Below, in pieces: positions 26,316 through 33,511 of a DNA stretch of 64,000 nucleotides (positions are counted from its first letter, which is position 1; each line of letters starts with the position of its first letter). Made by a program: the position numbers and the translations under genes. This DNA is from Acetobacteraceae bacterium (GTDB lineage: Bacteria; Pseudomonadota; Alphaproteobacteria; Acetobacterales; Acetobacteraceae), in the NCBI GenBank assembly GCA_003506895.1, contig DNXO01000020.1:139649-203648 (forward strand), in the 5' to 3' direction. The notes under the pieces are model-generated. The model saw nothing but the letters and a program-made list of their open reading frames with translations. It was not told the origin of the DNA and searched no databases.

Positions 26316-27773
26316 ATGACCGACCTGCATCAATCAACGACCCGCGGCGCGCGCCGGCGTGCCGCCAGGGCTGCCTTGGCTTTTATGGTCTTGCTGCAAG
26401 GCTGCTCCACCGCCGACAAGGTTTCCGATGCGCTGATGGGAACCGGACCGGTCCCCGGGCAGCAGGGCTACGTCACTGGTTTCCTGGGTGGCGTTGTCGC
26501 CGATGAACCGCGCGCTGTGCTCGCCGGACGAGAAATGCTTTCCGCGGGCGGCACCGCCGCCGACGCCGCGGCCGCTGTCGCGCTGACGTTGGCCGTGACG
26601 CTTCCGTCCCGTGCCGGCCTCGGCGGCGGCGGGGCGTGCATCGCCTATTTCCCTGACCAGAAATCGCCCAATCAAGGCGTGCCCGAAGCGGTGATGTTCA
26701 CCCCGCGGGCACCGGCCGCGTCCGGTGCCAACGCGGATCGCCCCGCGGCGGTGCCGATGATGGCGCGCGGCATTTTCCTGCTGCATGCCCGTTACGGATC
26801 GTTGCCGTTCGAGGGCATGTTGGCATCCGCCGAACAGCTCGCTCGCTTCGGCGTGCCGACCTCACGCGCCCTGGCCAAGGATCTTGCGCTTGTATCCGGC
26901 CCGCTGCTGGCCGACCCCGGCGCCCGATCGGTCTTCAGTCAGAACGGCACGGTGCTGACCGAGGGCCAGGCCCTGCGCCAATCGGACCTCGGCGGCACGC
27001 TGGCTCAACTGCGTGTCAGCGGCGTCGGCGACATGTATCAGGGTTCCTTGGCTCGGCGTATCGAGCAGGCGTCGTCGGTGATCGGCGGTCCGGTCCAGCT
27101 TTCGGACCTGCGGTCGGCGCTGCCAAAGCTGACCCCGGTACTGTCGCGCGACTTCCATAATGACAAGGTCGCGTTCCTTCCGCCGCCCGCCGATGGCGGG
27201 TTGGCGGCCGAGGCCGCTTTCGACGTCCTGGCGAACAATCCCACCGATATGGCCGCTGCCTCTGCCCACGCGCTGGCGGTGGTGGCACGTTATCGGGCAG
27301 GCGGTGTGACGCCGGCCGAGGCGCTGGCGACCAATGACGCCCCGCCCGCTGCGGTGGTGTATCCAGCCTCCACCGGTTTCGTGACAATGGACCGCGATGG
27401 CAACACCGTGGCCTGTGCGCTGACGATGGACAATCTGTTCGGCACCGGCCGGATCATGCCGGGCCTGGGTATTCTGGCCGCCGCATCGCCATCCGCCGTA
27501 TCGCCGCCGCTGTTGTCGGCCGGGTTGGTATGGAACGACAATATCAAGGCGTTCCGCGCTGCCGCGAGTGGGTCTGGCCAGGATGGCGCCCCGCTCGCGG
27601 TCGCCGCCGCGTTGATGGACACCCTGAAGACAAAGCGCCCGATGAGCGCGCCGGTTCCGGAGCCCGGCCGAGCCAATGTGATCGCTTGCGGCGAGTATCT
27701 GCCACGCGAGAACGGGTCTTGCGGCTGGGCGAACGACCCAAGGGGCTATGGCTTGGCCATGGGGGCAAACTGA
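26316..27773 (+). CDS. Gamma-glutamyltransferase-like lipoprotein
   Basis: A 485-residue N-terminal-nucleophile-type protein. A lipobox (VLLQGC) follows an Arg-rich n-region, so it is probably an outer-membrane or periplasmic lipoprotein, not a soluble one. GGT-like segments: GGTAADAAAAVALTL, GLGGGGACIAY and TMDNLFGTGRIMPGLGI. The nucleophile threonine of GGT (TTH) aligns with S352-T353-G, so Ser replaces Thr and the His is lost. The usual C-terminal GGSRI loop is not evident. ATG 26316 is preferred over TTG 26283. It may be a diverged GGT with altered or absent activity. Confidence 0.72.
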   Translation: MTDLHQSTTRGARRRAARAALAFMVLLQGCSTADKVSDALMGTGPVPGQQGYVTGFLGGVVADEPRAVLAGREMLSAGGTAADAAAAVALTLAVTLPSRAGLGGGGACIAYFPDQKSPNQGVPEAVMFTPRAPAASGANADRPAAVPMMARGIFLLHARYGSLPFEGMLASAEQLARFGVPTSRALAKDLALVSGPLLADPGARSVFSQNGTVLTEGQALRQSDLGGTLAQLRVSGVGDMYQGSLARRIEQASSVIGGPVQLSDLRSALPKLTPVLSRDFHNDKVAFLPPPADGGLAAEAAFDVLANNPTDMAAASAHALAVVARYRAGGVTPAEALATNDAPPAAVVYPASTGFVTMDRDGNTVACALTMDNLFGTGRIMPGLGILAAASPSAVSPPLLSAGLVWNDNIKAFRAAASGSGQDGAPLAVAAALMDTLKTKRPMSAPVPEPGRANVIACGEYLPRENGSCGWANDPRGYGLAMGAN

Positions 27774-27869
27774 TCGCACCTTCCGTCGTCATGGCTTGGC
27801 CTGATATAGGCGTGGGAGCCCGGCGCCGCCTGGCCTACCTGATCCACACCCCGTCGCGGATGTAACATC

Positions 27870-29030
27870 ATGGTCCTGAAAATCGGCAAGGGCGCCTCAG
27901 CCCCCCCTTTTATCGTGATGGACGTGATTGCCGCGGCAAACGCCCGCCAGGCCGAACTGGCCCCCGGGGCGCCGCACATCATCCGCATGGAAGTCGGCCA
28001 GCCGGGCACCGGGGCGCCGGCCGGTGCCGTGGCCGCGGCACAGGCCGCCCTGCGCTCCGGCCACCCGCTTGGCTATACCGAGGCGTTCGGCCTCCGGTCG
28101 CTGCGCCATCGCATCGCGGCCCACGCCAAGGATTGGTACGGCATCGAACCGCCGATCGAACGCATCGCCGTCACCGTGGGCGCTTCCGGGGCATTTCCGC
28201 TGGCGTTCCTGGCCGCGTTCGACCCCGGCGATCGTATCGCGATGGCCGCACCCTTCTATCCGCCCTACGTTAATATCCTGACCGCGTTGGGCATGGTTCC
28301 CGTGATCATGGAGGCCGGCCCCGAAACCCGCTTTCAGCCCAGCATCGCGATGCTGGAGGCGCTAGACCCGCGTCCCGACGGCCTGATCGTCGCCAGCCCG
28401 TGCAACCCCGCCGGCACTATGCTGCATCGCGACGAACTTGCTGCCATCGCGGTCTGGTGCGACCGCAACGGCGTGCGCCTGATCAGCGACGAGATCTACC
28501 ACGGCCTGAACTATGACAGCCCGATCGCCTCGGCCGCCGAGTTCAGCGACAGCGCCGTGGTAGTCAACAGTTTCAGCAAATATTTCTCCATGACCGGTTG
28601 GCGCATCGGCTGGCTCGTCCTACCGGCGGACCTCGCTCGGCCTGTTGAGTGCCTGGCGCAAAACCTGTTCATCAGCGCCCCCTATATCGCCCAGGTTGCC
28701 GCCGAGGCCGCGTTCGACTGCCACGACGAACTGCGGGCCAATATCGCCCGCTACCGGCGGTCGCGGGACCATCTGCTGGAGGCATTGCCGAAGGCTGGGT
28801 TCTCGCGCCTGTCGCCGGCCGAGGGCGCGTTCTATCTGTTCGCGGATATCGGCGACCGTTCGAACGACAGCGCCGCGTTCTGCGCCCGCATGCTGCGGGA
28901 GGTTGGCGTGGCGGTCAGCCCTGGCGTGGACTTCGATCGCGGCCGGGGCAACAGGTTCGTTCGCTTCAGCTATTGCGGGCCCGAGGACGATATGCGCGCG
29001 GCCGCGGAGCGGCTGACGCACTGGCAGTAG
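27870..29030 (+). CDS. Class I/II aminotransferase (PLP-dependent)
   Basis: A 386-residue fold-type I aminotransferase. Landmarks: GQPGTGAP near the start, YTEAFGLRSLR, SPCNPAGTM, SDEIYHGLNY, the PLP lysine in NSFSKYFSMTGWRIGW and an arginine in RFVRFSYCG that would bind the substrate carboxylate. It fits aspartate/aromatic-type or MalY/PatB-neighbouring aminotransferases; the amino donor is not evident. ATG 27870 has no strong Shine-Dalgarno. It is 18 bases upstream of the beta-lactamase gene. Confidence 0.9.
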   Translation: MVLKIGKGASAPPFIVMDVIAAANARQAELAPGAPHIIRMEVGQPGTGAPAGAVAAAQAALRSGHPLGYTEAFGLRSLRHRIAAHAKDWYGIEPPIERIAVTVGASGAFPLAFLAAFDPGDRIAMAAPFYPPYVNILTALGMVPVIMEAGPETRFQPSIAMLEALDPRPDGLIVASPCNPAGTMLHRDELAAIAVWCDRNGVRLISDEIYHGLNYDSPIASAAEFSDSAVVVNSFSKYFSMTGWRIGWLVLPADLARPVECLAQNLFISAPYIAQVAAEAAFDCHDELRANIARYRRSRDHLLEALPKAGFSRLSPAEGAFYLFADIGDRSNDSAAFCARMLREVGVAVSPGVDFDRGRGNRFVRFSYCGPEDDMRAAAERLTHWQ

Positions 29031-29048
29031 AGCGGCGGATCGTCCGGA

Positions 29049-29939
29049 ATGCCGGAAACCTGGACAAGACGCCGGTTTTTCCTGGCTGGCGCCCTGCCGT
29101 TAGCGAGCCGCTCGGCGCTGGCGCAAGGTTCCACCTTCGCCCGCAAATTGGCGGGTATTGAAGGCGCAATCGCGGGCCGCCTGGGGGTTGCGGTCCGAGA
29201 GATCGGCACCGGCCGCCATTATGGGTACCGGGCGGACGAACGCTTTCCGTTGTGCAGCACGTTCAAAGTGCTCGCCTGCGCGGCCGTGCTGAAACGTGTG
29301 GATGGCGGGCAGGAGGACCTGAACCGCCGCATCCGATTTGGCCCCGGCGATTTGGTGACCTACTCCCCGGTCACGAAAGACCACGTCGGTGGTGACGGCA
29401 TGACCCTTGGCGCGTTGTGCACGGCGGCCATGACGCAAAGCGACAATACGGCCGGCAACCTTATCCTCGCGAGCCTTGGCGGCCCCGGCGCGGTCACCGC
29501 GTTCGCCCGCTCGATCGGCGATCAGGTCACCCGGCTCGATCGAACGGAACCGGACTTGAACACAGCGATACCCGGCGATCCGCACGACACGACGACGCCG
29601 GGGGCCATGGCCGCCGATCTGGGCAGGTTGGTTACCGAAGGCTGCCTGTCGCGGAACTCTCGCCACCAGTTGGTAACGTGGCTGATAAGCAATCAGACCG
29701 GCGGAGCAAAACTGCGGGCCGGCGTGCCGGCCGGATGGCGGGTCGGTGACAAGACCGGCGGCGGCGCGTGGGGCACGACGAACGACGTTGCGGTGATCTG
29801 GCCGCCGCCGCGGGATCCCTTTGTTGTCTGCGTGTATTTGACCGAAACCAAAGCGTCGTTCGACGCGCGCAACGCGACAATCGCGGCCGTTGGACGCGCC
29901 GTCGCCGAGGCCGGTTTTAACGGGCCGTTCCCAGGCTGA
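29049..29939 (+). CDS. bla: Class A beta-lactamase, Tat-exported
   Basis: A 296-residue serine beta-lactamase. All four class A motifs are in order: STFK (nucleophile), SDN in MTQSDNTA, the omega-loop E-x-x-L-N as EPDLN, and KTG in GDKTGGGAWG. The N-terminus TRRRFFLAGALPLA is a good twin-arginine signal. It hydrolyses beta-lactams in the periplasm; spectrum cannot be read from sequence. It lies 18 bases after the aminotransferase with no ampR-like neighbour, so it is probably an intrinsic chromosomal enzyme. The 3' end overlaps the convergent gene by 23 bases. Confidence 0.93.
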   Translation: MPETWTRRRFFLAGALPLASRSALAQGSTFARKLAGIEGAIAGRLGVAVREIGTGRHYGYRADERFPLCSTFKVLACAAVLKRVDGGQEDLNRRIRFGPGDLVTYSPVTKDHVGGDGMTLGALCTAAMTQSDNTAGNLILASLGGPGAVTAFARSIGDQVTRLDRTEPDLNTAIPGDPHDTTTPGAMAADLGRLVTEGCLSRNSRHQLVTWLISNQTGGAKLRAGVPAGWRVGDKTGGGAWGTTNDVAVIWPPPRDPFVVCVYLTETKASFDARNATIAAVGRAVAEAGFNGPFPG

Positions 29940-30381
29940 CCGACAATCCCCGACCCATCATCAGCCCGAGTTCCCCTGGCCGGTCGCTGAACTCTTTCAT
30001 CGTCCGGTACGGCACCGCCGTAACGGCGGCGATGTAATTCAGCTTCTGCGCCACGCCCAGTACACTGAACCGTCCCGCCTTCGGCTGCCGCTCATACAAC
30101 CCGGCCACGGTCTGCAATGTTCGGATTGGAATGACCGCCAGAACCTTTCGGTGTTCGGGCGTAATGTCGGCTTCCGTCAGCAGCCGTGCGGGGGTCGTTC
30201 CTTCCGCCACGGCCGGGCTTTTCCCCGCCGGGGGCGACGTCGTCAGTTCGTCACTGCGAAAATCCATCTCCACGCCATTCGGTAGGATGAAATAAACGGT
30301 GTCGTCCTCGCATGCGACAACCTTGCCGCTGTGCTTACCGGACCTGTGATAGACTGTTTGTCCAACCGAAAACTTCGGCAT
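29917..30381 (-). CDS. Hypothetical protein with CarD-like beta-rich N-terminus
   Basis: A 154-residue soluble protein. Residues 1-45 (FSVGQTVYHRSGKHSGKVVACE..TVYFILPNG) look like a small beta-barrel of the kind found in CarD/Tudor-like domains. A Pro/Ala linker (about 46-65) leads to a helical C-terminal part. GGAGGACAGG sits a few bases before ATG 30381. I do not recognise the family; the CarD-like note is by pattern only, and the C-terminal half does not look like CarD. It overlaps the end of bla convergently. Confidence 0.65.
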   Translation of the reverse strand: MPKFSVGQTVYHRSGKHSGKVVACEDDTVYFILPNGVEMDFRSDELTTSPPAGKSPAVAEGTTPARLLTEADITPEHRKVLAVIPIRTLQTVAGLYERQPKAGRFSVLGVAQKLNYIAAVTAVPYRTMKEFSDRPGELGLMMGRGLSVSLGTAR

Positions 30382-30435
30382 CCTGTCCTCCGTGACGGTC
30401 GATATCCGACACGGAGGACACTAGCGGAAACGAGA

Positions 30436-30447
30436 GTGTCGCGACAC
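30436..30447. repeat. Perfect 12-bp palindrome between suhB and the CarD-like gene
   Basis: GTGTCGCGACAC is a perfect palindrome 55 bases upstream of the start at 30381 and 18 bases past the suhB stop. It could be a protein-binding site for the downstream gene. There is no further support. Confidence 0.35.
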
Positions 30448-30464
30448 GACTTCCGCGTCCCTGC

Positions 30465-31292
30465 TTAAGCCGGCGCCCGCATCCCGTCGGCGACGATCTC
30501 GCGCAGCTTTGCGTGCAGGTGTGTGTTGCCGGCGACGATGTTGCCGGTTTCCAGCGGGTTGCCGGTTCCGACATCGGTCGCGTAACCGCCGGCCTCACGC
30601 ACCAGCAATTCGCCCGCGGCGATGTCCCAGGGCTTGATCCCCAGTTCCCAGTATCCGTCGAAGCGACCATGCGCGACCCAGGCGAGATCCAGCGCCGCGG
30701 CGCCAAACCGCCTGATGCCGGCGACCTGGGGCATCAGCATCGGCAATGTCCGGCTGAACGCGCGTTGCCGCACCGACGATACCGCACCGAACGGAATGCC
30801 CGTGGCGAACACCGCCTCGGTGATTTCCCGCCGAGCGGAGACGCGCAGGCGGCGTTCGTTCATGAAGGCGCCGGTGCCTTTTTCGGCCCAGAACATCTCA
30901 TCGACCGCCGGGGCATAGATCAGCCCGGCGTTGATTTCGGTTGTTCCGTCCTGCAACCGACGCTCCAGCGCGATGCTGATCGCCCAGTGGGGCATGCCGT
31001 GCAGGAAGTTGGTGGTTCCGTCCAGCGGATCCACGATCCAGCGCCACGTCCAGTTGTCGGAGCCGGACGCGCCGGACTCCTCCATCAGGAACGAATAGCC
31101 GGGACGGGCCTTGGTCAGTTCTTCCTTCAACGTCTGTTCGGCGCGCAGATCGGCCTGGGAGACGAAGTCGGACGGACCTTTCATGCTGACCTGCAGCTGC
31201 TCGACTTCAGCGAAGTCGCGCAGCAGCCGCTTCGACGCCTTTTGGGCGGCGTTGGCCATGACGGTCAGATGGGGGGAGAGACGAAAGGCCAT
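30465..31292 (-). CDS. suhB: Inositol-1-monophosphatase family protein SuhB
   Basis: A 275-residue Mg-dependent phosphatase. Motifs: MEESGA (metal ligand E), WIVDPLDGTTNFLHG (DPxDGT), and WDIAAGELLVREAGG near the C-terminus. It dephosphorylates inositol phosphates in vitro; SuhB also takes part in rRNA transcription antitermination in Escherichia coli. ATG 31292 overlaps the efp stop (TGA 31294-31292), giving a translationally coupled efp-suhB pair. Confidence 0.92.
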   Translation of the reverse strand: MAFRLSPHLTVMANAAQKASKRLLRDFAEVEQLQVSMKGPSDFVSQADLRAEQTLKEELTKARPGYSFLMEESGASGSDNWTWRWIVDPLDGTTNFLHGMPHWAISIALERRLQDGTTEINAGLIYAPAVDEMFWAEKGTGAFMNERRLRVSARREITEAVFATGIPFGAVSSVRQRAFSRTLPMLMPQVAGIRRFGAAALDLAWVAHGRFDGYWELGIKPWDIAAGELLVREAGGYATDVGTGNPLETGNIVAGNTHLHAKLREIVADGMRAPA

Positions 31293-31858
31293 CAGCCCTT
31301 CGCGCGTTCGACGTAGCTGGCGTCCTCGGTGCGGACAACGATACGCTCACCGGCTTCGATGAACGGCGGCACCATGGTCTTGACACCGTTGGACAGCTTG
31401 GCGGGCTTATAGGAGGAGGACGCGGTCTGGCCCTTCACCACCGGATCGGCTTCGACGATTTCCAGGATGACGCTGCTGGGCAGGTGGATGGCGACGGGTT
31501 CGCCTTCGACCAGATCGACCACCAGCTTCATCTGGTCCTGCAGGAAGGGGGCCGCGTCGCCCATCAGATCTGCGGGGACGTGCGCTTCTTCGTAGGTTTC
31601 CGGATCCATCAGCACGAGGTTGGTGCCGTCCATATAAGAGTATGTGTACTCTTTTTCCTCGGTCGTGAGGCGTTCGACCGTGTCGGCGGTGCGCCAGCGT
31701 TCATTGGTCTTGTTGCCGGTTTTCAGGTTGCGCATTTCAACCTGGATAAAGGCACCGCCTTTGCCGGGGGTGATGATCTGCTGTTTCAGCACCGTCCAGC
31801 GGTTGCCGTCATGCTCGATCACCTGGCCGGCGCGAATCAGGTTCGCCTGCTGCTTCAT
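31292..31858 (-). CDS. efp: Translation elongation factor P
   Basis: A 188-residue, three-domain protein that rescues ribosomes stalled at polyproline. The modification loop reads TPGKGGAF with K33 at the tip, the lysine form that EpmA/EpmB modify with beta-lysine. Domains: KOW-like (1-65), OB (66-128), OB (129-188, GVKTMVPPFIEAGERI). The gene is followed by suhB with an overlap. An EpmB/KamA-like enzyme is encoded at 54.7-55.7 kb, consistent with beta-lysylation; no epmA is visible in the window. Confidence 0.97.
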   Translation of the reverse strand: MKQQANLIRAGQVIEHDGNRWTVLKQQIITPGKGGAFIQVEMRNLKTGNKTNERWRTADTVERLTTEEKEYTYSYMDGTNLVLMDPETYEEAHVPADLMGDAAPFLQDQMKLVVDLVEGEPVAIHLPSSVILEIVEADPVVKGQTASSSYKPAKLSNGVKTMVPPFIEAGERIVVRTEDASYVERAKG

Positions 31859-31935
31859 GGGGTTTGGTCCATCCGGTAGAATTGGAAAAGGTGCGGGCTT
31901 CTAGACCCTGGGCGGGCCGGGGGCAAGGTTTCGGA

Positions 31936-32370
31936 TCAGCAGGCGATGACCTGGACGTGGCCGGCTTCGGCGTAGGCGATGATCTTGCGGTCGCCGGTGA
32001 CGACCGGCATGCCAAGATGCCGAGCGGTGGCGACGATCAGGCGGTCCATCGGGTCGGCATGAAAGTCGCCGGGAAGATAGGACGCGTCGATCGCGACGGC
32101 GGGGTTGAGCGGGGCTTCCTTGATGCCGGGTCCGGCCATGAAGCGGGCAAACCAGGTCTTGGGGTCGGGAAGACACGCCACGGCCGGTTGCCGGCCTGGC
32201 CTGGGCCGGCTGAGGAGGCCAATTTCCCAGGCCGAGGCCGTTGACACGAACACACCATCGGTTGATCCGGCGTCGATTATGGCCGACATCGCGGCGGCGG
32301 GCAGCGGTGCGCCACTGGCCAGCCAAATGACCGCGCAGGTGTCGAGCAACACCGCCCTTGGTTCGGTCAT
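31936..32370 (-). CDS. vapC: PIN-domain toxin, VapC-like
   Basis: A 144-residue PIN-domain ribonuclease toxin. The acidic set is present: D in LLDTCAVIWL, E in STASAWEIGLL, D in DPMDRLIVATAR and D in VVTGDRKI. VapC proteins cleave RNA, often tRNA or rRNA loops, and are held by the antitoxin. ATG 32370 overlaps the stop of the upstream antitoxin gene (ATGA), the normal antitoxin-first order. Target RNA is unknown. Confidence 0.9.
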   Translation of the reverse strand: MTEPRAVLLDTCAVIWLASGAPLPAAAMSAIIDAGSTDGVFVSTASAWEIGLLSRPRPGRQPAVACLPDPKTWFARFMAGPGIKEAPLNPAVAIDASYLPGDFHADPMDRLIVATARHLGMPVVTGDRKIIAYAEAGHVQVIAC

Positions 32371-32639
32371 CCGTGGAGATCGCCGTTTTCCGCGGTAAAC
32401 GGTTCGTCCAGAATGGGCGCGGTGAGGTCCACATCATCGGCGATTATGACGGACCCGCGCATGAAGCCATGGATGTTCCGTACGGCGTCGGCAAGCTGGT
32501 CGGGCGGGGTCAGTACACCGACGGTCCGCCCCCGCTTGGTGATGATGACGCGATCCAACTCATGGTTCGCCAGGCGGTCGAGGATGTTCAGGCATGTGGC
32601 CTTGAACTCGGAGGCGCTGATGGTCTGGGTGGTGGGCAT
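32367..32639 (-). CDS. vapB: Phd/YefM-type antitoxin of the VapC toxin
   Basis: A 90-residue antitoxin. The N-terminal part matches Phd/YefM antitoxins (TISASEFKATCLNILDRLAN, ITKRGRTVGVLTP) and forms a DNA-binding dimer; the acidic C-terminus (IIADDVDLTAPILDEPF) would wrap the toxin. ATG 32639 is the first codon that gives a normal Phd N-terminus. In-frame ATGs at 32657 and 32687 would add residues encoded by the C-rich leader. It is translationally coupled to vapC. The direct repeats just upstream are candidate autoregulatory sites. Confidence 0.85.
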   Translation of the reverse strand: MPTTQTISASEFKATCLNILDRLANHELDRVIITKRGRTVGVLTPPDQLADAVRNIHGFMRGSVIIADDVDLTAPILDEPFTAENGDLHG

Positions 32640-32878
32640 GGGGTGTCGACTGGTCATCTGTTGTGACTGGTCATGTAATGTGGTCATCTTGGGGTGGTCA
32701 AGGGTCGTGTTTCCGGGATTGGGCGTGTTGGGTGGCGGGGGAATTGGTGGAATAGGGGGTGGGGAGTCTAATGGGTGTCTCAAGAGCCGTGGTGTGGGAT
32801 TTTGTGATGCCTTTTTGGAATTTGTGGGCGGTTGGGGGCGCTGGTTTGGAGGTTGGGGCGTAGGCAATCTTGTTGAAC
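32640..32878 (-). promoter_or_regulatory. Long C-rich, G-poor leader of vapBC with TGGTCAT repeats
   Basis: Between the promoter at 32879-32908 and the antitoxin start lies about 240 bases that on the transcribed minus strand are strikingly C-rich and G-poor (runs such as CCCCCAACCGCCCAC), the composition of Rho-utilisation sites. On the plus strand TGGTCAT occurs at 32651-32657, 32668-32674 and 32681-32687; the first two sit inside a repeated GACTGGTCAT. The repeats could bind the antitoxin. Rho-dependent attenuation is an inference from composition. A short Pro-rich reading frame here is probably not a gene. Confidence 0.45.
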
Positions 32879-32908
32879 ATTGTACGAGAAATATAGGAAA
32901 AATGTCAA
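32879..32908 (-). promoter_or_regulatory. Strong sigma70-type promoter reading toward vapBC
   Basis: On the minus strand a perfect TTGACA (32908-32903) is followed after 18 bases by TACAAT (32884-32879) in a local AT-rich patch. It points at the antitoxin gene, whose start is about 240 bases downstream. Confidence 0.65.
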
Positions 32909-33190
32909 TGGTGGCTTCGCCGTCTCGGTGATCCAAGCAGATCCAAGCATTGCGGGGTTGGCCCATACAGCCGGACTGGCTTTGGGCCGAATACACACTT
33001 CTGTGGAAGTGAAACAACCAGACTCAAGGACGGTAGCCGTCCATGGCCCTAGGACCGCACCGTGCGGACCTCGCTGGGCATAGGAGGCGAAGGCCGGCGT
33101 TGGCCTGAGGCCGACTGCCGGCTTTCACGCTGTACTCATCAGAAACAGGCATGGCGCTCGCTGGCTAGGAAACACATCCCAGTCGCCGCC
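32909..33190. other. Intergenic stretch with hairpin, end of the defence operon
   Basis: No credible gene is seen in these 282 bases. A GC-rich hairpin pairs GCCGGC (33093-33098) with GCCGGC (33117-33122), with GGCC/GGCC inside. It lies about 70 bases past the stop of the two-TM gene on the minus strand, so it may end that transcript. There is no T-run after it. A small GGACGG/CCGTCC hairpin lies near 33029-33043. Confidence 0.4.
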
Positions 33191-33511
33191 TCAGTACGAC
33201 TCCAGGCGGATACCTGTAACGGGTTTGAGCGGAACGGAGCTTCGTTGTTGGAGGACAAGTTTGAAGATGCTGGCGACCAGACCAAGCATGTCGCCCAGCA
33301 AGGTCGTCGCCGAGATCGCGATCGTGGCGGGGGAATAGCTTGCCGGGAAGAGGAGGAGATATCCCGAGCCCAAAGCGATCACGAGCAATAAACCGATCCC
33401 TGCATAGCCCGCTGCCAGACGCAGCGTGAACCAGCGCGCGTCATGCGCCTTCGCCTGATCGAATGTCTCGCGCTCCTGGCGGAGTTGCTCGCGGGCGCGT
33501 GCATCTGTCAT
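33191..33511 (-). CDS. Two-TM membrane protein coupled to the nuclease-STAND gene
   Basis: A 106-residue protein. Residues 1-27 are a charged amphipathic helix (AREQLRQERETFDQAKAHDARW). Two membrane helices follow at about 30-55 and 62-87, then a short cytoplasmic tail (QQRSSVPLKPVTG). Its ATG (33511) overlaps the stop of the large STAND gene (ATGA), so it is made in step with it. The layout resembles small two-TM partners found with bacterial conflict-system NTPases, but I cannot confirm a named family. It may be a membrane effector or an anchor. Confidence 0.75.
   Translation of the reverse strand: MTDARAREQLRQERETFDQAKAHDARWFTLRLAAGYAGIGLLLVIALGSGYLLLFPASYSPATIAISATTLLGDMLGLVASIFKLVLQQRSSVPLKPVTGIRLESY

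Noticed and set aside
32698..32880. 60-codon Pro-rich frame in the vapBC leader
   Set aside because: Composition follows from the C-rich leader, with no ribosome site or homology. It could be a leader peptide, but nothing supports it.
32367..33017. 216-residue reading of the antitoxin gene
   Set aside because: The extra N-terminal ~125 residues are Pro/Thr-rich translation of the C-rich leader and reach over the promoter; the antitoxin family starts at 32639.
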